Positions 1 to 8,940 of a stretch of DNA of 64,000 bases are shown in pieces. The notes under the pieces were generated by a model. It was given only the letters and a program-made list of their open reading frames with translations. It had not been told where the DNA came from and made no database searches. The DNA is from Catonella sp963545085 (lineage in GTDB: Bacteria; Bacillota; Clostridia; Lachnospirales; Lachnospiraceae): assembly GCA_963545085.1 (NCBI GenBank), contig CAUUHV010000002.1, positions 62,001 to 126,000 on the forward strand, given 5' to 3'. Made by a program: the position numbers and the translations under genes. Within the stretch, counting starts at the first letter, position 1; every line of letters begins with the position of its first letter.

Positions 1-593
1 ATTCCATCTGAACAGAACTTACTTAACATGCGTAGAAGATTTCTATAGGTTGTACCGATAACTTCGGCAGTTGCCGAGAGGTTAAGGTGACAGACGCCGT
101 TTTCCATGCTTGCCAGTATTCTTGCGGCGAGCTTACTCTCAAAGGAAGAACATTGGGTTATTTGCAGATAATGGTTATTTGTGGCAATGGCGTGAGTCAG
201 CTGTTTGCAAAGAAAACGAAGAAATAGTACGTCATTTAAAAGCTGCTCTCTGATATGAGAAAGAGGGAGAACCACGCATATACATTCCGTCTGAGCCTGA
301 ACATTACAGGAAGGCTCCGTGCCGTGTATTGAGCCGATAATTCCGATGGCTTCTTTTTCTGTAAGATAGGTGAAAAATTGAGTTTTTCCGCTGATATGAT
401 TGGAGAAACATTTTACAGTACCTTTCCATATAAAAAAAAGATAGTCATTTGCAATGCCCTCTGTAACCAAAAACTCGTCTTTTATGTATTTACGAAGAAG
501 AAAAAGATTTGTATAATCCGCCGAAAATAACTCACTTAACGCAAGCTCTTTAATAGCCTGTTTTAATTTGACGGGATTTTGGATTTGAATCAT
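1..593 (-). CDS. Crp/Fnr-family transcriptional regulator, YeiL-like (C-terminus cut by window edge)
   Basis: Reading leftward from an ATG at 593-591, about 197 codons are open to the window edge. A good ribosome binding site (AAAGGAG) lies 7 bases upstream. The N-terminal 25-115 residues look like a cyclic-nucleotide-binding-type beta barrel (a DEFLVTEG...LFFIWKGTVKCF pattern). The final visible residues (LSATAEVIGTTYRNLLRML) match the Crp-type winged helix, where a helix-turn-helix sits in the DNA groove. No cysteine cluster typical of oxygen-sensing FNR is seen. The overall pattern resembles YeiL-type regulators of Firmicutes. Targets are unknown; the next gene rightward is transcribed away from it, so a divergent target is possible. 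Confidence 0.8.
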   Translation of the reverse strand, partial: MIQIQNPVKLKQAIKELALSELFSADYTNLFLLRKYIKDEFLVTEGIANDYLFFIWKGTVKCFSNHISGKTQFFTYLTEKEAIGIIGSIHGTEPSCNVQAQTECICVVLPLSHIREQLLNDVLFLRFLCKQLTHAIATNNHYLQITQCSSFESKLAARILASMENGVCHLNLSATAEVIGTTYRNLLRMLSKFCSDG

Positions 594-636
594 CAGGACA
601 CTCCTTTTAGTGAAAATATGAAATCTCAGCCTGTAA

Positions 637-753
637 CTACTGTAACATAATTTCCTTCGGCACTGCAACCTTAAATTCCTTGAGTATCCGCATTCCGTTC
701 TTAAGTTCACCCGTTGTTATGGAAAGAGCGTTGTATCCTTCCAATTTTGTCTG
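637..753 (-). pseudogene. Short C-terminal gene remnant, unrecognised
   Basis: On the minus strand a 38-codon open stretch without a start codon ends in TAG at 639-637. It reads like a real C-terminus (residues such as GYNALSITTGELKNGMRIL followed by KEFKVAVPKEI). It is closed upstream by a TAA and has no ribosome binding site. I do not recognise the family. Chance coding is possible because it is short. Confidence 0.25.
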
Positions 754-785
754 TTAAGAGTTTAATACGTTAAAAAAACTCATAA

Positions 786-814
786 TTGACAACTATTCTC
801 AAAAGGCGTAAACT
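786..814 (+). promoter_or_regulatory. Sigma-A promoter of the ABC transporter pair
   Basis: TTGACA at 786-791, a 17-base spacer and TAAACT at 809-814. It points into the transporter operon and leaves a leader of about 140 bases. A weak Fur-like match (11 of 15 to TGATAATCATTATCA) overlaps the -35 at 787-801. Confidence 0.6.
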
Positions 815-825
815 TAAACAACAGA

Positions 826-844
826 TTAGCTAAGGCTAACTATG
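826..844. promoter_or_regulatory. DtxR/IdeR-like operator
   Basis: The sequence TTAGCTAAGGCTAACTATG matches the DtxR/IdeR consensus TTAGGTTAGGCTAACCTAA at 13 of 19 positions, including the central AGGCTAAC. It also has its own inverted repeat TTAGC-TAAG-GCTAA. It lies just downstream of the -10 box, a classical repressor position. This suggests metal-dependent repression of the downstream transporter. It is inferred from sequence only. Confidence 0.45.
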
Positions 845-958
845 GATGTCGGGAATTTATGTCGCTAATATTTTTTGTCGTTCATATATCTTAGCTACAA
901 ATTTCATGCAATATTAAAGAATTGCATTTTTTCTATATTTACGGAGGTAAAAAGCAGA

Positions 959-2701
959 ATGGAAATCTATAAAAAACTGTTTGGTTACGCGCCGGAGAAG
1001 AAGCATTTGGCTTATGTCTCGGTGATACTTTCTACTGCCGCTTCGGTACTTGCGGTTTTGCCGTTTTGGTATCTGTGGAAGTTTTTGGAGCGGATTATAG
1101 TGGAGCGGGATAATAAAGGGGCGGTATACTATGCCGCAGTTATTGTGGCTCTTTTAATTGCATACGGAATCATATATTTTTTGTCATTGTGGGCATCGCA
1201 TCTTTTGGCGTTCAGGCTTGAGAGCAATATGAGAAAAAGGGGAACGGAGCATCTTATGAATGCCTCTTTCGCCTTTTTTGACGTAAATCTTTCGGGAACC
1301 GTGCGAAAGATAATAGACGATAACGCGGTTCAGACCCACATGATAGTGGCGCATCTTATACCCGATCTCATGGGAGCGTTCACTATTCCGGTATTCTTAT
1401 TTATTACGATGTTCGCGGTAGACATAAGGCTCGGCATACTCACCCTTTTCCTTGCAGTGGTGGGAGCCTTGCAGCTTGCCGCTATGATGGGCGGAAAAGA
1501 CTTCATGACAAACTATATGAAGTCGCTCGATAAGATGAACGCCGAGGCTGTCGAGTATGTGAGGGGTATGCAGGTAGTAAAAATCTTCCGCGCGGATATA
1601 GCGTCATTTAAGAATTTTTATAATACTATAAAGGATTATTCCGAATATGCCCTCGATTACTCTATGTCATGCAGAAGACCTTATGTTACTTTTCAGATTA
1701 TATTTAATATAATCGTGGCGATAGCGGTGCCGTTTGCTGTTTATTTCATTAACAGGGGCGAGGATTTAAATACGCTTCTTGCTAAAATAATATTTTTCGC
1801 CTGCTTTTCGGGGGCGGTCTTTGTCTGCTTCATGAAAATAATGTATGTGAGTATGTACGGCACCCAGGCAAATCAGGCAGTGGAGAAGCTTGAAAAGCTG
1901 TTTGACGAAATGGAGAAGGGAAAGCCCGTGCGCGGAAGCAGAAACGAGATGCCTTCAAGCGATATAGAATTTAAAAACGTTTCTTTTAAATACGGTGAGG
2001 AATATGTAATAAAAAATCTTGATCTCTCGCTTAAAGAGGGTAAGACTTACGCTTTTGTAGGCTCTTCGGGCGGAGGAAAATCCACTCTGGCGAAGCTTAT
2101 AAGCGGATTTTATTCCGTGAACGAAGGAGAGATATGTATAGGCGGCTATCCTCTAAGCGATTATACCGAAGAAGCGGTTATGAAAAATATAGCCTTTGTA
2201 TTCCAAAATTCAAAGCTGTTTAAGACAAGCATTTATGAAAATGTGAAAATAGGAAATCCGGAGGTTTCCAGGGAAGAGATAATGAGGGCGTTAAGTCTTG
2301 CGCGCTGCAATGATATTTTAGATAAATTTCCTGAAAGAGAGAATACGGAAATAGGCGCTAAGGGAGTGCATCTTTCGGGAGGAGAAATCCAGAGGATAGC
2401 GATAGCGAGAGCAATACTTAAGAACGCGAAGATAGTAATACTCGATGAGGCGAGCGCAGCGGCGGATCCTGAAAATGAGTATGAGATACAGCAGGCTTTC
2501 TCAAGTCTTATGAAGGGAAAGACCGTAATAATGATAGCTCACAGGTTAAGCTCCATAAGGAACGCGGATGAGATACTTGTCGTAGAAAACGGGAAGATAA
2601 TCGAAAGAGGTACGGATAAAGAGCTTATGGAAGCGAACGGGCGCTATAAGGAATTTCAGGATATGTTCGCTAAAGCGAATGATTGGAGGGTATATGACTG
2701 A
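959..2701 (+). CDS. ABC transporter, fused membrane and ATPase domains (first half-transporter, IrtA-like)
   Basis: This 580-residue exporter-fold half-transporter has a six-helix transmembrane domain in residues 1-315 and a nucleotide-binding domain after 345. Walker A (GSSGGGKS) starts at residue 368, the signature LSGGE at 472, followed by Walker B (IVILDEA) and the switch histidine in IAHRL. The start at 959 is chosen because ACGGAGGT precedes it; an in-frame ATG at 875 lacks a ribosome site. It overlaps the next gene by 8 bases, so the two probably form a heterodimer. Such pairs behind DtxR-type operators often move siderophores or heme-like ligands (IrtAB, YbtPQ relatives). The substrate here is inferred from the operator, not shown. 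Confidence 0.85.
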   Translation: MEIYKKLFGYAPEKKHLAYVSVILSTAASVLAVLPFWYLWKFLERIIVERDNKGAVYYAAVIVALLIAYGIIYFLSLWASHLLAFRLESNMRKRGTEHLMNASFAFFDVNLSGTVRKIIDDNAVQTHMIVAHLIPDLMGAFTIPVFLFITMFAVDIRLGILTLFLAVVGALQLAAMMGGKDFMTNYMKSLDKMNAEAVEYVRGMQVVKIFRADIASFKNFYNTIKDYSEYALDYSMSCRRPYVTFQIIFNIIVAIAVPFAVYFINRGEDLNTLLAKIIFFACFSGAVFVCFMKIMYVSMYGTQANQAVEKLEKLFDEMEKGKPVRGSRNEMPSSDIEFKNVSFKYGEEYVIKNLDLSLKEGKTYAFVGSSGGGKSTLAKLISGFYSVNEGEICIGGYPLSDYTEEAVMKNIAFVFQNSKLFKTSIYENVKIGNPEVSREEIMRALSLARCNDILDKFPERENTEIGAKGVHLSGGEIQRIAIARAILKNAKIVILDEASAAADPENEYEIQQAFSSLMKGKTVIMIAHRLSSIRNADEILVVENGKIIERGTDKELMEANGRYKEFQDMFAKANDWRVYD

Positions 2702-4415
2702 TAAGGTGAAAAAGCTGTTTGCCCTTACGGACGCGGGAGCGAAGGGTATGGTAAAGGCTTCATTCGGTACGTTTTTAATGTATATAGCCTATATGCTGCC
2801 GATAACGGTGCTTATGTTTTTTATAAACGAAACGATGGGCGGAGAAGCTCTGTCTACCGCGGTATATCTTGTTATGCTCGGGATTATAGCGGTAATAATG
2901 TATATTTTTATAAATTTTTCCTATAAAACTACCTATAACGAAACTTATAAGGAGGCCGCGAATCTAAGAATAGAGATAGCCGATATCCTTAAGGAGCTTC
3001 CGCTTTCGTATTTCTCAAAGCATGATATCGCGGACCTTTCGCAGACTGTAATGAGCGATGTGGCGGATATAGAGCACGCGATGAGTCATTCAATACCCGA
3101 AATAATCGGCTTTATGTTTTATTTTATAATCGTAGGGATCATGCTTTTAATAGGAAATATAAAGTTAGGACTCGCGGTAATTCTTCCCGTCATAGTGAGC
3201 TTTCTTATGTTGATCTTATCAAAAAAGCTTCAGGTTTCCTCGACGACAAAGTATTACGGGCAGCTTAGGGAAAATTCGGACACCTTTCAGGAAGCGATAG
3301 AATTACAGCAGGAAATAAAGAGCTACGGCAGAAAAGAGTTTATCAAAAACAAGATAGAGGAAGCTGTTGACAAGACGGAAAAGATGCACATAGTAACGGA
3401 GTTTGCACAGGCACTTCCTACAACCCTTTCCGGAGTTCTTCTTAAATTTATGCTCGGACTCACCGTAGCAGTGGGTGCGGTGCTTTATATGAACGGAGAA
3501 ATAAATCTTTTGTATCTTGCGGGTTATCTTATAGCGGCGGCAAGGATTATGGACGGTGTTAACGGAATTTACGCGAATATCGCCGAGGTTATGTATATAG
3601 ACGCAAGAATCGCAAGGATAAGAGAACTGAGAAACACTCCTTTACAGCAGGGCGAGCCGTATAAGCTTAAAGGTTACGATATTGAATTTAAAAATGTGAG
3701 CTTCGGCTACAATAGCGGAATAAAGGTTATAGACGGAATTTCGTTTACGGCAAAGCATAATGAAGTAACGGCTCTCATAGGACCGAGCGGCTGCGGTAAA
3801 ACTACGGCTTTAAGGCTTATGTCAAGACTTTATGACTATGACGGCGGAAGCATAGAGATAGGCGGCAAAGATATAAAGAGTATAAGGACGGAAGATTTAT
3901 TTGACGATATTTCCATAGTTTTTCAGGACGTTTCGCTTTTTAATACTTCCATACTTGAAAATATTCGTATGGGGAAGAAAAACGCTACGGATGAGGAAGT
4001 AAAGAAAGCGGCAAAGCTTGCGGGTTGTGAGGAATTTATCCTTAAAACGGAACAGGGCTACGACACGCTTATAGGAGAAAACGGAATGAAGCTTTCCGGC
4101 GGAGAACGCCAAAGGATTTCGATTGCCAGAGCTATTTTAAAGAATGCTCCTATTATCCTTCTTGATGAGATAAGTGCTTCTCTTGACGTTGAAAATGAGA
4201 TGAAAATACAGGAGAGTCTGAAACATCTTATAAAGGGGAAAACTGTGGTTATAATTTCTCATAGGCTTAAATCTATAGAAAAGGCGGACAAAATCATAGT
4301 TATGGACAAGGGACACATAGAATCCGAAGGTACTCATGAGGAACTCCTTAAAAAGTCTCCGCTTTACAGAGAGCTTACCGAAAAAGCGGGACTTACGGAG
4401 AGATATGTATATTAA
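2694..4415 (+). CDS. ABC transporter, fused membrane and ATPase domains (second half-transporter, IrtB-like)
   Basis: This is a 573-residue partner of the preceding gene with the same architecture: transmembrane domain to about residue 310, Walker A (GPSGCGKTT) at 363, signature LSGGE at 467, Walker B ILLDEIS and ISHRL. The ATG at 2694 follows a GGAGGG site inside the end of the upstream gene, giving translational coupling. Both halves have complete catalytic motifs, so neither site looks degenerate. The operon ends at a strong hairpin terminator 40 bases downstream. The cargo is not evident; an iron-chelate role is inferred from the upstream operator and family precedent. Confidence 0.85.
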   Translation: MTDKVKKLFALTDAGAKGMVKASFGTFLMYIAYMLPITVLMFFINETMGGEALSTAVYLVMLGIIAVIMYIFINFSYKTTYNETYKEAANLRIEIADILKELPLSYFSKHDIADLSQTVMSDVADIEHAMSHSIPEIIGFMFYFIIVGIMLLIGNIKLGLAVILPVIVSFLMLILSKKLQVSSTTKYYGQLRENSDTFQEAIELQQEIKSYGRKEFIKNKIEEAVDKTEKMHIVTEFAQALPTTLSGVLLKFMLGLTVAVGAVLYMNGEINLLYLAGYLIAAARIMDGVNGIYANIAEVMYIDARIARIRELRNTPLQQGEPYKLKGYDIEFKNVSFGYNSGIKVIDGISFTAKHNEVTALIGPSGCGKTTALRLMSRLYDYDGGSIEIGGKDIKSIRTEDLFDDISIVFQDVSLFNTSILENIRMGKKNATDEEVKKAAKLAGCEEFILKTEQGYDTLIGENGMKLSGGERQRISIARAILKNAPIILLDEISASLDVENEMKIQESLKHLIKGKTVVIISHRLKSIEKADKIIVMDKGHIESEGTHEELLKKSPLYRELTEKAGLTERYVY

Positions 4416-4455
4416 ACCCGGATTATTCAAAGTAAAAAACTGACTTGGACTTATG

Positions 4456-4511
4456 AAACGGTATAATTCTATATGCGCCGACCTGCGCGGATATTGAATT
4501 ATGCCGTTTTT
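4456..4511 (+). terminator. Rho-independent terminator of the ABC operon
   Basis: Long imperfect stem (ACGGTATAATTCTATATGCGC pairing with the arm ending ATTATGCCGT) with a short loop around ACCT, followed by TTTTTATA. Confidence 0.75.
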
Positions 4512-4549
4512 ATAAAAATTTTAAAATAGAAAGCGGTAAGTCTCATATC

Positions 4550-4577
4550 TTTACAAAATATGACAATATGATAAAAT
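4550..4577 (+). promoter_or_regulatory. Putative promoter of the WG-repeat gene
   Basis: TTTACA at 4550-4555 and TAAAAT at 4572-4577, spacer 16, about 60 bases before the start codon and directly after the preceding terminator. Confidence 0.4.
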
Positions 4578-4637
4578 TCTAATAAGTGAAAATGTGCAAA
4601 AACAACAAGTGCCGGAGTGCGGAGAAAGGAGAAGTCA

Positions 4638-5813
4638 ATGAATATAAAAGAGATTAAAAAACGTGTACTTTTCGCTATACTTGCGACAGGGGTTATTGTG
4701 GGAGCCGTGCAGGGTCTTATTTTTACTGAGCCGTTTAAAATAACCGTTCAGGCGGCAAAGAAAAAATATGACGAGCAGGAAGAATTTTTCGGAGGGCTGG
4801 CGGCAGTAAGATGGGGAAGCTACTGGGGATATATAAATAAAAAAGGTAAGGTTGTAATTCCGCTTAAATATAGCTATGCGGAAAGCTTTTTTAACGGGAA
4901 AACCGCAAAAGTGCATATCGGACCTAAGGTCGGTTTAATAAATAAAAAAGGTAAAATTCTAATTCCTATCAGGTATGATGAAGTGGAAGATTTCATGGAG
5001 GGTCTTGCACAGGTAGGAATAAACGGCAAATACGGTTTTGTGAATAAAAAAGGTAAGGTAGTCATTCCTTTAAAATATGATTGGGCGGTTTCGTTTTATG
5101 AAGGTTTAGCGATAGTGCAAAAGAATGACAAATGGGGAGTTATAGATAAAAACGGAAAAACCGTTATTCCGGTTAAATATGATTCCGTGTCGATTTATAA
5201 TGAAGACAGGGCGATAGTATCAAAGAATAGTAAATGCGGTTTTGTTGATAAAAAGGGAAATATCGTAGTGCCTTTAAAATATGATAATGTAACATCATAC
5301 GCCGGAGATTTTGCGGCTGTAGCGGTAAAGGATAAATGGGGAGCTATAAATAAAGAAGGAAAAGAAATAGTCGAGCCTAAATATGACTATATTGATATTT
5401 TTATTTTCGGAATGTTCAGAGTGCAAAAAAATGGAAAGTGGGGGTATGTAAACAGTGAAGGAAAGGAAGTAATCCCTATAAGGTATGACGAAATAGGAGC
5501 GTTCTTTGACGATGTCACAAAGGTGAAACTCGGCAAAAAATACGGTTTGATAGATAAGGGGGGTAATTTGGTTGCTCCTGCGATATATGATAAAATGGGG
5601 GATTTCGGAGGAGGCTATATAAATGCGAAGAAAGGAAAAAAATGGGGATACCTGAACGCGAAAGGAGAGGCGGTTACGGAATTTAAGTACGATAAGGCGG
5701 AAGAGATAGTTGTAGAAACCGAAGAAGATAAATATGCCAATATCGTGCTTAACGGCAAAAATGGCTATGTAAAAATAGTTGACGGAAAATTTAATGAGTA
5801 TTTTGTGGAATAA
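4638..5813 (+). CDS. Secreted WG-repeat (KWG) protein
   Basis: This 391-residue protein has a signal peptide or membrane anchor (hydrophobic stretch around residues 13-32) followed by nine tandem repeats of about 32-37 residues and a final partial one. Each repeat carries the WG_beta_rep pattern: a K-W/Y-G core (KYGFVNKKGKVVIPLKYD and similar). The start at 4638 follows GGAGAAAGGAGAA; an upstream in-frame GTG at 4617 has no ribosome site. The repeats are thought to form a beta-propeller or solenoid used for binding in other bacteria. No catalytic motif is seen. It is flanked by terminators and probably monocistronic. Partner and function are unknown. Confidence 0.85.
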   Translation: MNIKEIKKRVLFAILATGVIVGAVQGLIFTEPFKITVQAAKKKYDEQEEFFGGLAAVRWGSYWGYINKKGKVVIPLKYSYAESFFNGKTAKVHIGPKVGLINKKGKILIPIRYDEVEDFMEGLAQVGINGKYGFVNKKGKVVIPLKYDWAVSFYEGLAIVQKNDKWGVIDKNGKTVIPVKYDSVSIYNEDRAIVSKNSKCGFVDKKGNIVVPLKYDNVTSYAGDFAAVAVKDKWGAINKEGKEIVEPKYDYIDIFIFGMFRVQKNGKWGYVNSEGKEVIPIRYDEIGAFFDDVTKVKLGKKYGLIDKGGNLVAPAIYDKMGDFGGGYINAKKGKKWGYLNAKGEAVTEFKYDKAEEIVVETEEDKYANIVLNGKNGYVKIVDGKFNEYFVE

Positions 5814-5907
5814 AGTTCATATAGTCAGTTGTGTTTTTACGGTCATACCCTTATAATATAAGATAAGAGTGGTATTGTCACTATTCAAGGGAGGGAGTGT
5901 GACTATT

Positions 5908-6705
5908 ATGATATCAATTAACGGCATGGATGCTGTAAGCGGTTTGAGCTCTTATTCCGCGAATGATAAGCCTGTTTTTCCGGTAAATCCGTCGGGAGAA
6001 ACCGAGAGAGTAATCGGAGTTTTAAATGATTCCGAGATTGAAGCGAGGGCTTCGGATAAAGAGAGCAAGAGCGCGGAGTTAAGAAAAAAAGAGCTTGAAA
6101 ATCAAGTGGCGGTATCGGAGGACGGAGACACTTTGCAGATAAGTGAAGAGGGAGCGGATAAATCCGACAAGGCGAAGTCTATAAAAAGCGATGCCGATAC
6201 AAAAGAAAAAAAAGAATTATTAAGGGATGCTAAAATAAAGACTGAGAAGAAGGCTGAGGAGGCTCGCCTTGAAAAAGAAAAATCCGAGAAAAAGGTCGAG
6301 ATTTTAAAGGAGGCTGTAAGAAGCGCTAAAAGCGAAGAAAAGGAAAATGCCGTTTCCAAAAAAGTTTCCTTTGCGGGACTTTCCGATTCCGATGTGGACA
6401 GGCTTTATTTGCGAGGTGATATTTCAAAATCGGAATATGATGCGGAAGTGGAGCGAAGAGAGAACAGGAGAGAAGGAAATAAAAAAGAGCTTGAGGCTAA
6501 TATAAACAACATTACGAAACACTACGTCGAATTTGAGAAAACGGAGCGTTTCGGTGAAAATTTGAAAACTGCTATGTCCGATTCTTCGTCTAAAAAGCTC
6601 GATACTAAAACAAGGCTTGATACCATAGAGGCGGCTGAAAAGACAACGGAGAAAAAGAAAGCGGAGACACCTAAGAAAAGAGAGGTTAAGGTGAGCTATT
6701 CTTAA
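5908..6705 (+). CDS. Charged coiled-coil protein with a SHOCT-like motif, function unknown
   Basis: About 265 residues, rich in K, E, D and S, with a predicted long coiled coil in residues 60-150 and no signal peptide or membrane segment. Around residues 160-185 a compact motif reads LSDSDVDRLYLRGDISKSEY, resembling the SHOCT pattern (a short helical module with a gIs..EYd core), although it is not at the C-terminus. The start is ambiguous: GGGAGGG at 5889-5895 is 12 bases from ATG 5908 but only 3 from an in-frame GTG at 5899. It converges on trmB. I do not recognise the family; it may be lineage-specific. Confidence 0.6.
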   Translation: MISINGMDAVSGLSSYSANDKPVFPVNPSGETERVIGVLNDSEIEARASDKESKSAELRKKELENQVAVSEDGDTLQISEEGADKSDKAKSIKSDADTKEKKELLRDAKIKTEKKAEEARLEKEKSEKKVEILKEAVRSAKSEEKENAVSKKVSFAGLSDSDVDRLYLRGDISKSEYDAEVERRENRREGNKKELEANINNITKHYVEFEKTERFGENLKTAMSDSSSKKLDTKTRLDTIEAAEKTTEKKKAETPKKREVKVSYS

Positions 6706-6726
6706 CCTCAAAGACTGAACGAAGCT

Positions 6727-7374
6727 TCAACTGTTTTTATGTAAAATAAGGACGACTCTCCCTATAGGATTCCCCTTTAGGGAGAAGCGTTCTTCGTATT
6801 CTGTCATTATATTGCCTTCATTATAGTCGCTGTTATGCAGGTCGTATGTTATTTCAGCGGCTGTAAAATTTGAAAATTCAGCTTCTTCCAAAGAAAAATC
6901 AAAAAGAGGGCGGTTGTCAGTCTTAAAACATATTCTGCCGTCCGGTTTAAGACAATCCTTATAGCGGGCAAGAAACTGTCTTGAGGTAAGCCTTCTTTTA
7001 GCATGTCTGTCTTTAGGCCACGGATCGGAAAAGTTGAGATAGATACCGTCTATTTCATCAATATCGAATACCTCGTTTATTTCTTCCGCATCCATACGGA
7101 TAAAACGGAGGTTTGGAAGCCTTAGCTCATCCTGCTTCTCAAGAGCGCGAACAAGCACGCTTGAGTATTTTTCAATTCCTATATAGTTTATATCGGGGTT
7201 AGCCGAAGCAAGTTCGGTTATGAACCGCCCTTTGCCCATTCCTATTTCTATGAAAACGGGGTTGGGTTTGATAAATACAGTTTTCCAGATGCCTTTGAAA
7301 TTTTTAGGCTCGATTATAACGAATTCGCTTTCCGCTATTTTGTCACGAGAGCCTTTTACATTGCGTAATCGCAT
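6727..7374 (-). CDS. trmB: tRNA (guanine-N7-)-methyltransferase
   Basis: This 215-residue SAM-dependent enzyme makes m7G46 in the tRNA variable loop. The SAM-binding motif FIEIGMGKGRF is near residue 41, and the family hallmark NFSDPWPKDRHAKRRLT is near residue 115. Length and motif order are typical. The ATG at 7374 follows AAGGAGG. It diverges from the carboxypeptidase gene and converges on the coiled-coil gene. Confidence 0.95.
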   Translation of the reverse strand: MRLRNVKGSRDKIAESEFVIIEPKNFKGIWKTVFIKPNPVFIEIGMGKGRFITELASANPDINYIGIEKYSSVLVRALEKQDELRLPNLRFIRMDAEEINEVFDIDEIDGIYLNFSDPWPKDRHAKRRLTSRQFLARYKDCLKPDGRICFKTDNRPLFDFSLEEAEFSNFTAAEITYDLHNSDYNEGNIMTEYEERFSLKGNPIGRVVLILHKNS

Positions 7375-7405
7375 AATTCCTCCTTGGTAATCGGATGATA
7401 CAGCA

Positions 7406-7434
7406 CTTTTACATCAAAAGTAATGAATTGTCAA
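7406..7434 (-). promoter_or_regulatory. Putative promoter of trmB
   Basis: On the minus strand TTGACA (7434-7429), spacer 17, TAAAAG (7411-7406), about 30 bases before the trmB start codon. Confidence 0.45.
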
Positions 7435-7458
7435 GTTTTATAATAATCGGTGGTATTG

Positions 7459-8913
7459 ATGAGATATATAAAGGATAGAATAACATTTTTTTTAACATTT
7501 TTTTCGATGTTTTGCGTCATGCTTTCAGGAAGCGTGAGAGCCGCTTCTCCCAAGGAGATATGGCCCGATTGTCCGTCGGTAAAAACGGGTTCTTCCATAG
7601 TTATGGATATTCACACGGGTACTGTACTCGTGGGACGAAATTCGACAAAAAAAGCATATCCTGCCAGCATAACAAAGCTTATGACGGCTATGTTGGTAAT
7701 TGAAAATTGTGCTTCTCTTGATGAAAAAGTGGTTTTTACAAAAGAAGCGGTGCGCACCGGAGATGATAAGAGTTCAAGTATAGGAATGATTGAAGGCGAG
7801 GAGCTTACGGTAAGGGAATGCCTTTACGGACTGCTGCTTGCTTCGGCGAATGAAGTTGCGAACGCGCTTGCTATACATACGGCGGGAAGCAGGGAAGCAT
7901 TTGTTGAGCTTATGAATGAAAAAGCGGCTTCTTTAGGCTGTGTAAATACTCATTTTAATAATCCGAGCGGGCTTTTTGACGAGGAGCATTATACCTGTGC
8001 CGAGGATATGGCTAAAATTGCAAGAGCTGCAATAAAGCATGAGGAGCTTAAGGAAATTGCCGGCACAAGAAGCCATATAATACCGAAAACCGAGCTTATG
8101 GATGAGGAACGCCCGGTTGCCAATACACATCAGATGGTAAATCCCGCCAAATATCCGGAATACGCTTATGAATACTGTTATGCGGGAAAAACGGGATATA
8201 CAAAGGAATCGGGTTTTTCACTGGTTTCGTACGCAAAGAAGAGCACTATGGATGTGGTATGTGTTATTATGAATGCGCAGACAAGGGAGACAGAATACAC
8301 AAGCACTTCAAAGCTCTTGAATTACTGTTTTAAACGATTCAGAATGGAGCAGGCGGATAAGGTTAAACTGAATTTGGAGACGGAAAGCGACTGTCTGTAT
8401 ACTAAAATTTTGAAAAACGATCCGGGAGCGGCTGTAACGGTTTCAGGGGCAGCTATGCTTGCAGTGCCTAAGAAATGCGATATAAGCAGCATAAAGACCG
8501 ATATAGTCTACAAAGATTTGAGTGTTATAAATAAGGGGATAAACGATATAGGTACCGTGAGCTATAAATATAAGGACAGAATTATAGGAAATGCCGAGCT
8601 TTCTTATGATAGCATAAAAGACTATCAAATTGACGGAGGAGAAAAAGCGGCTGAAGGAGATGAGAAAAAAGAAGAAGGCGACGAAACGAACGGTAATACA
8701 GCCGAAACCACATGGGCGAATAGTTTGTTTTTCGGTCTAATCGCAGGAACGAGAGGAAGAATTATTCTTGGCGTAACGGGCACCGTAATTTTATTGTGCA
8801 TGATTTATTTTGTAAGAATTATGCTTTTAAGAAACAGAAGAAGAAGGGGATACCTTATCCATAGAAAGGTGAGAAGGGGGCTTCACAGAGGCAATCGTTT
8901 GAAATGGAAGTGA
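7459..8913 (+). CDS. D-alanyl-D-alanine carboxypeptidase (PBP5/DacF type)
   Basis: This 484-residue serine-type D,D-carboxypeptidase trims the terminal D-alanine of peptidoglycan stem peptides outside the membrane. A signal peptide covers residues 1-30. The active-site triads are S70-I-T-K73, S129-A-N131 and K244-T-G246. A beta-rich C-terminal domain follows, then an acidic spacer and a membrane helix (GRIILGVTGTVILLCMIYFV) with a basic tail (RRRRGYLIHRKVRRG). The helix anchors the protein, as in the DacF/DacB group. The chosen ATG at 7459 has a GGTGG site; the upstream GTG at 7450 is unlikely. Confidence 0.9.
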   Translation: MRYIKDRITFFLTFFSMFCVMLSGSVRAASPKEIWPDCPSVKTGSSIVMDIHTGTVLVGRNSTKKAYPASITKLMTAMLVIENCASLDEKVVFTKEAVRTGDDKSSSIGMIEGEELTVRECLYGLLLASANEVANALAIHTAGSREAFVELMNEKAASLGCVNTHFNNPSGLFDEEHYTCAEDMAKIARAAIKHEELKEIAGTRSHIIPKTELMDEERPVANTHQMVNPAKYPEYAYEYCYAGKTGYTKESGFSLVSYAKKSTMDVVCVIMNAQTRETEYTSTSKLLNYCFKRFRMEQADKVKLNLETESDCLYTKILKNDPGAAVTVSGAAMLAVPKKCDISSIKTDIVYKDLSVINKGINDIGTVSYKYKDRIIGNAELSYDSIKDYQIDGGEKAAEGDEKKEEGDETNGNTAETTWANSLFFGLIAGTRGRIILGVTGTVILLCMIYFVRIMLLRNRRRRGYLIHRKVRRGLHRGNRLKWK

Positions 8914-8940
8914 AGCGTTTCCTGCTAATCGGAAGTTTTC

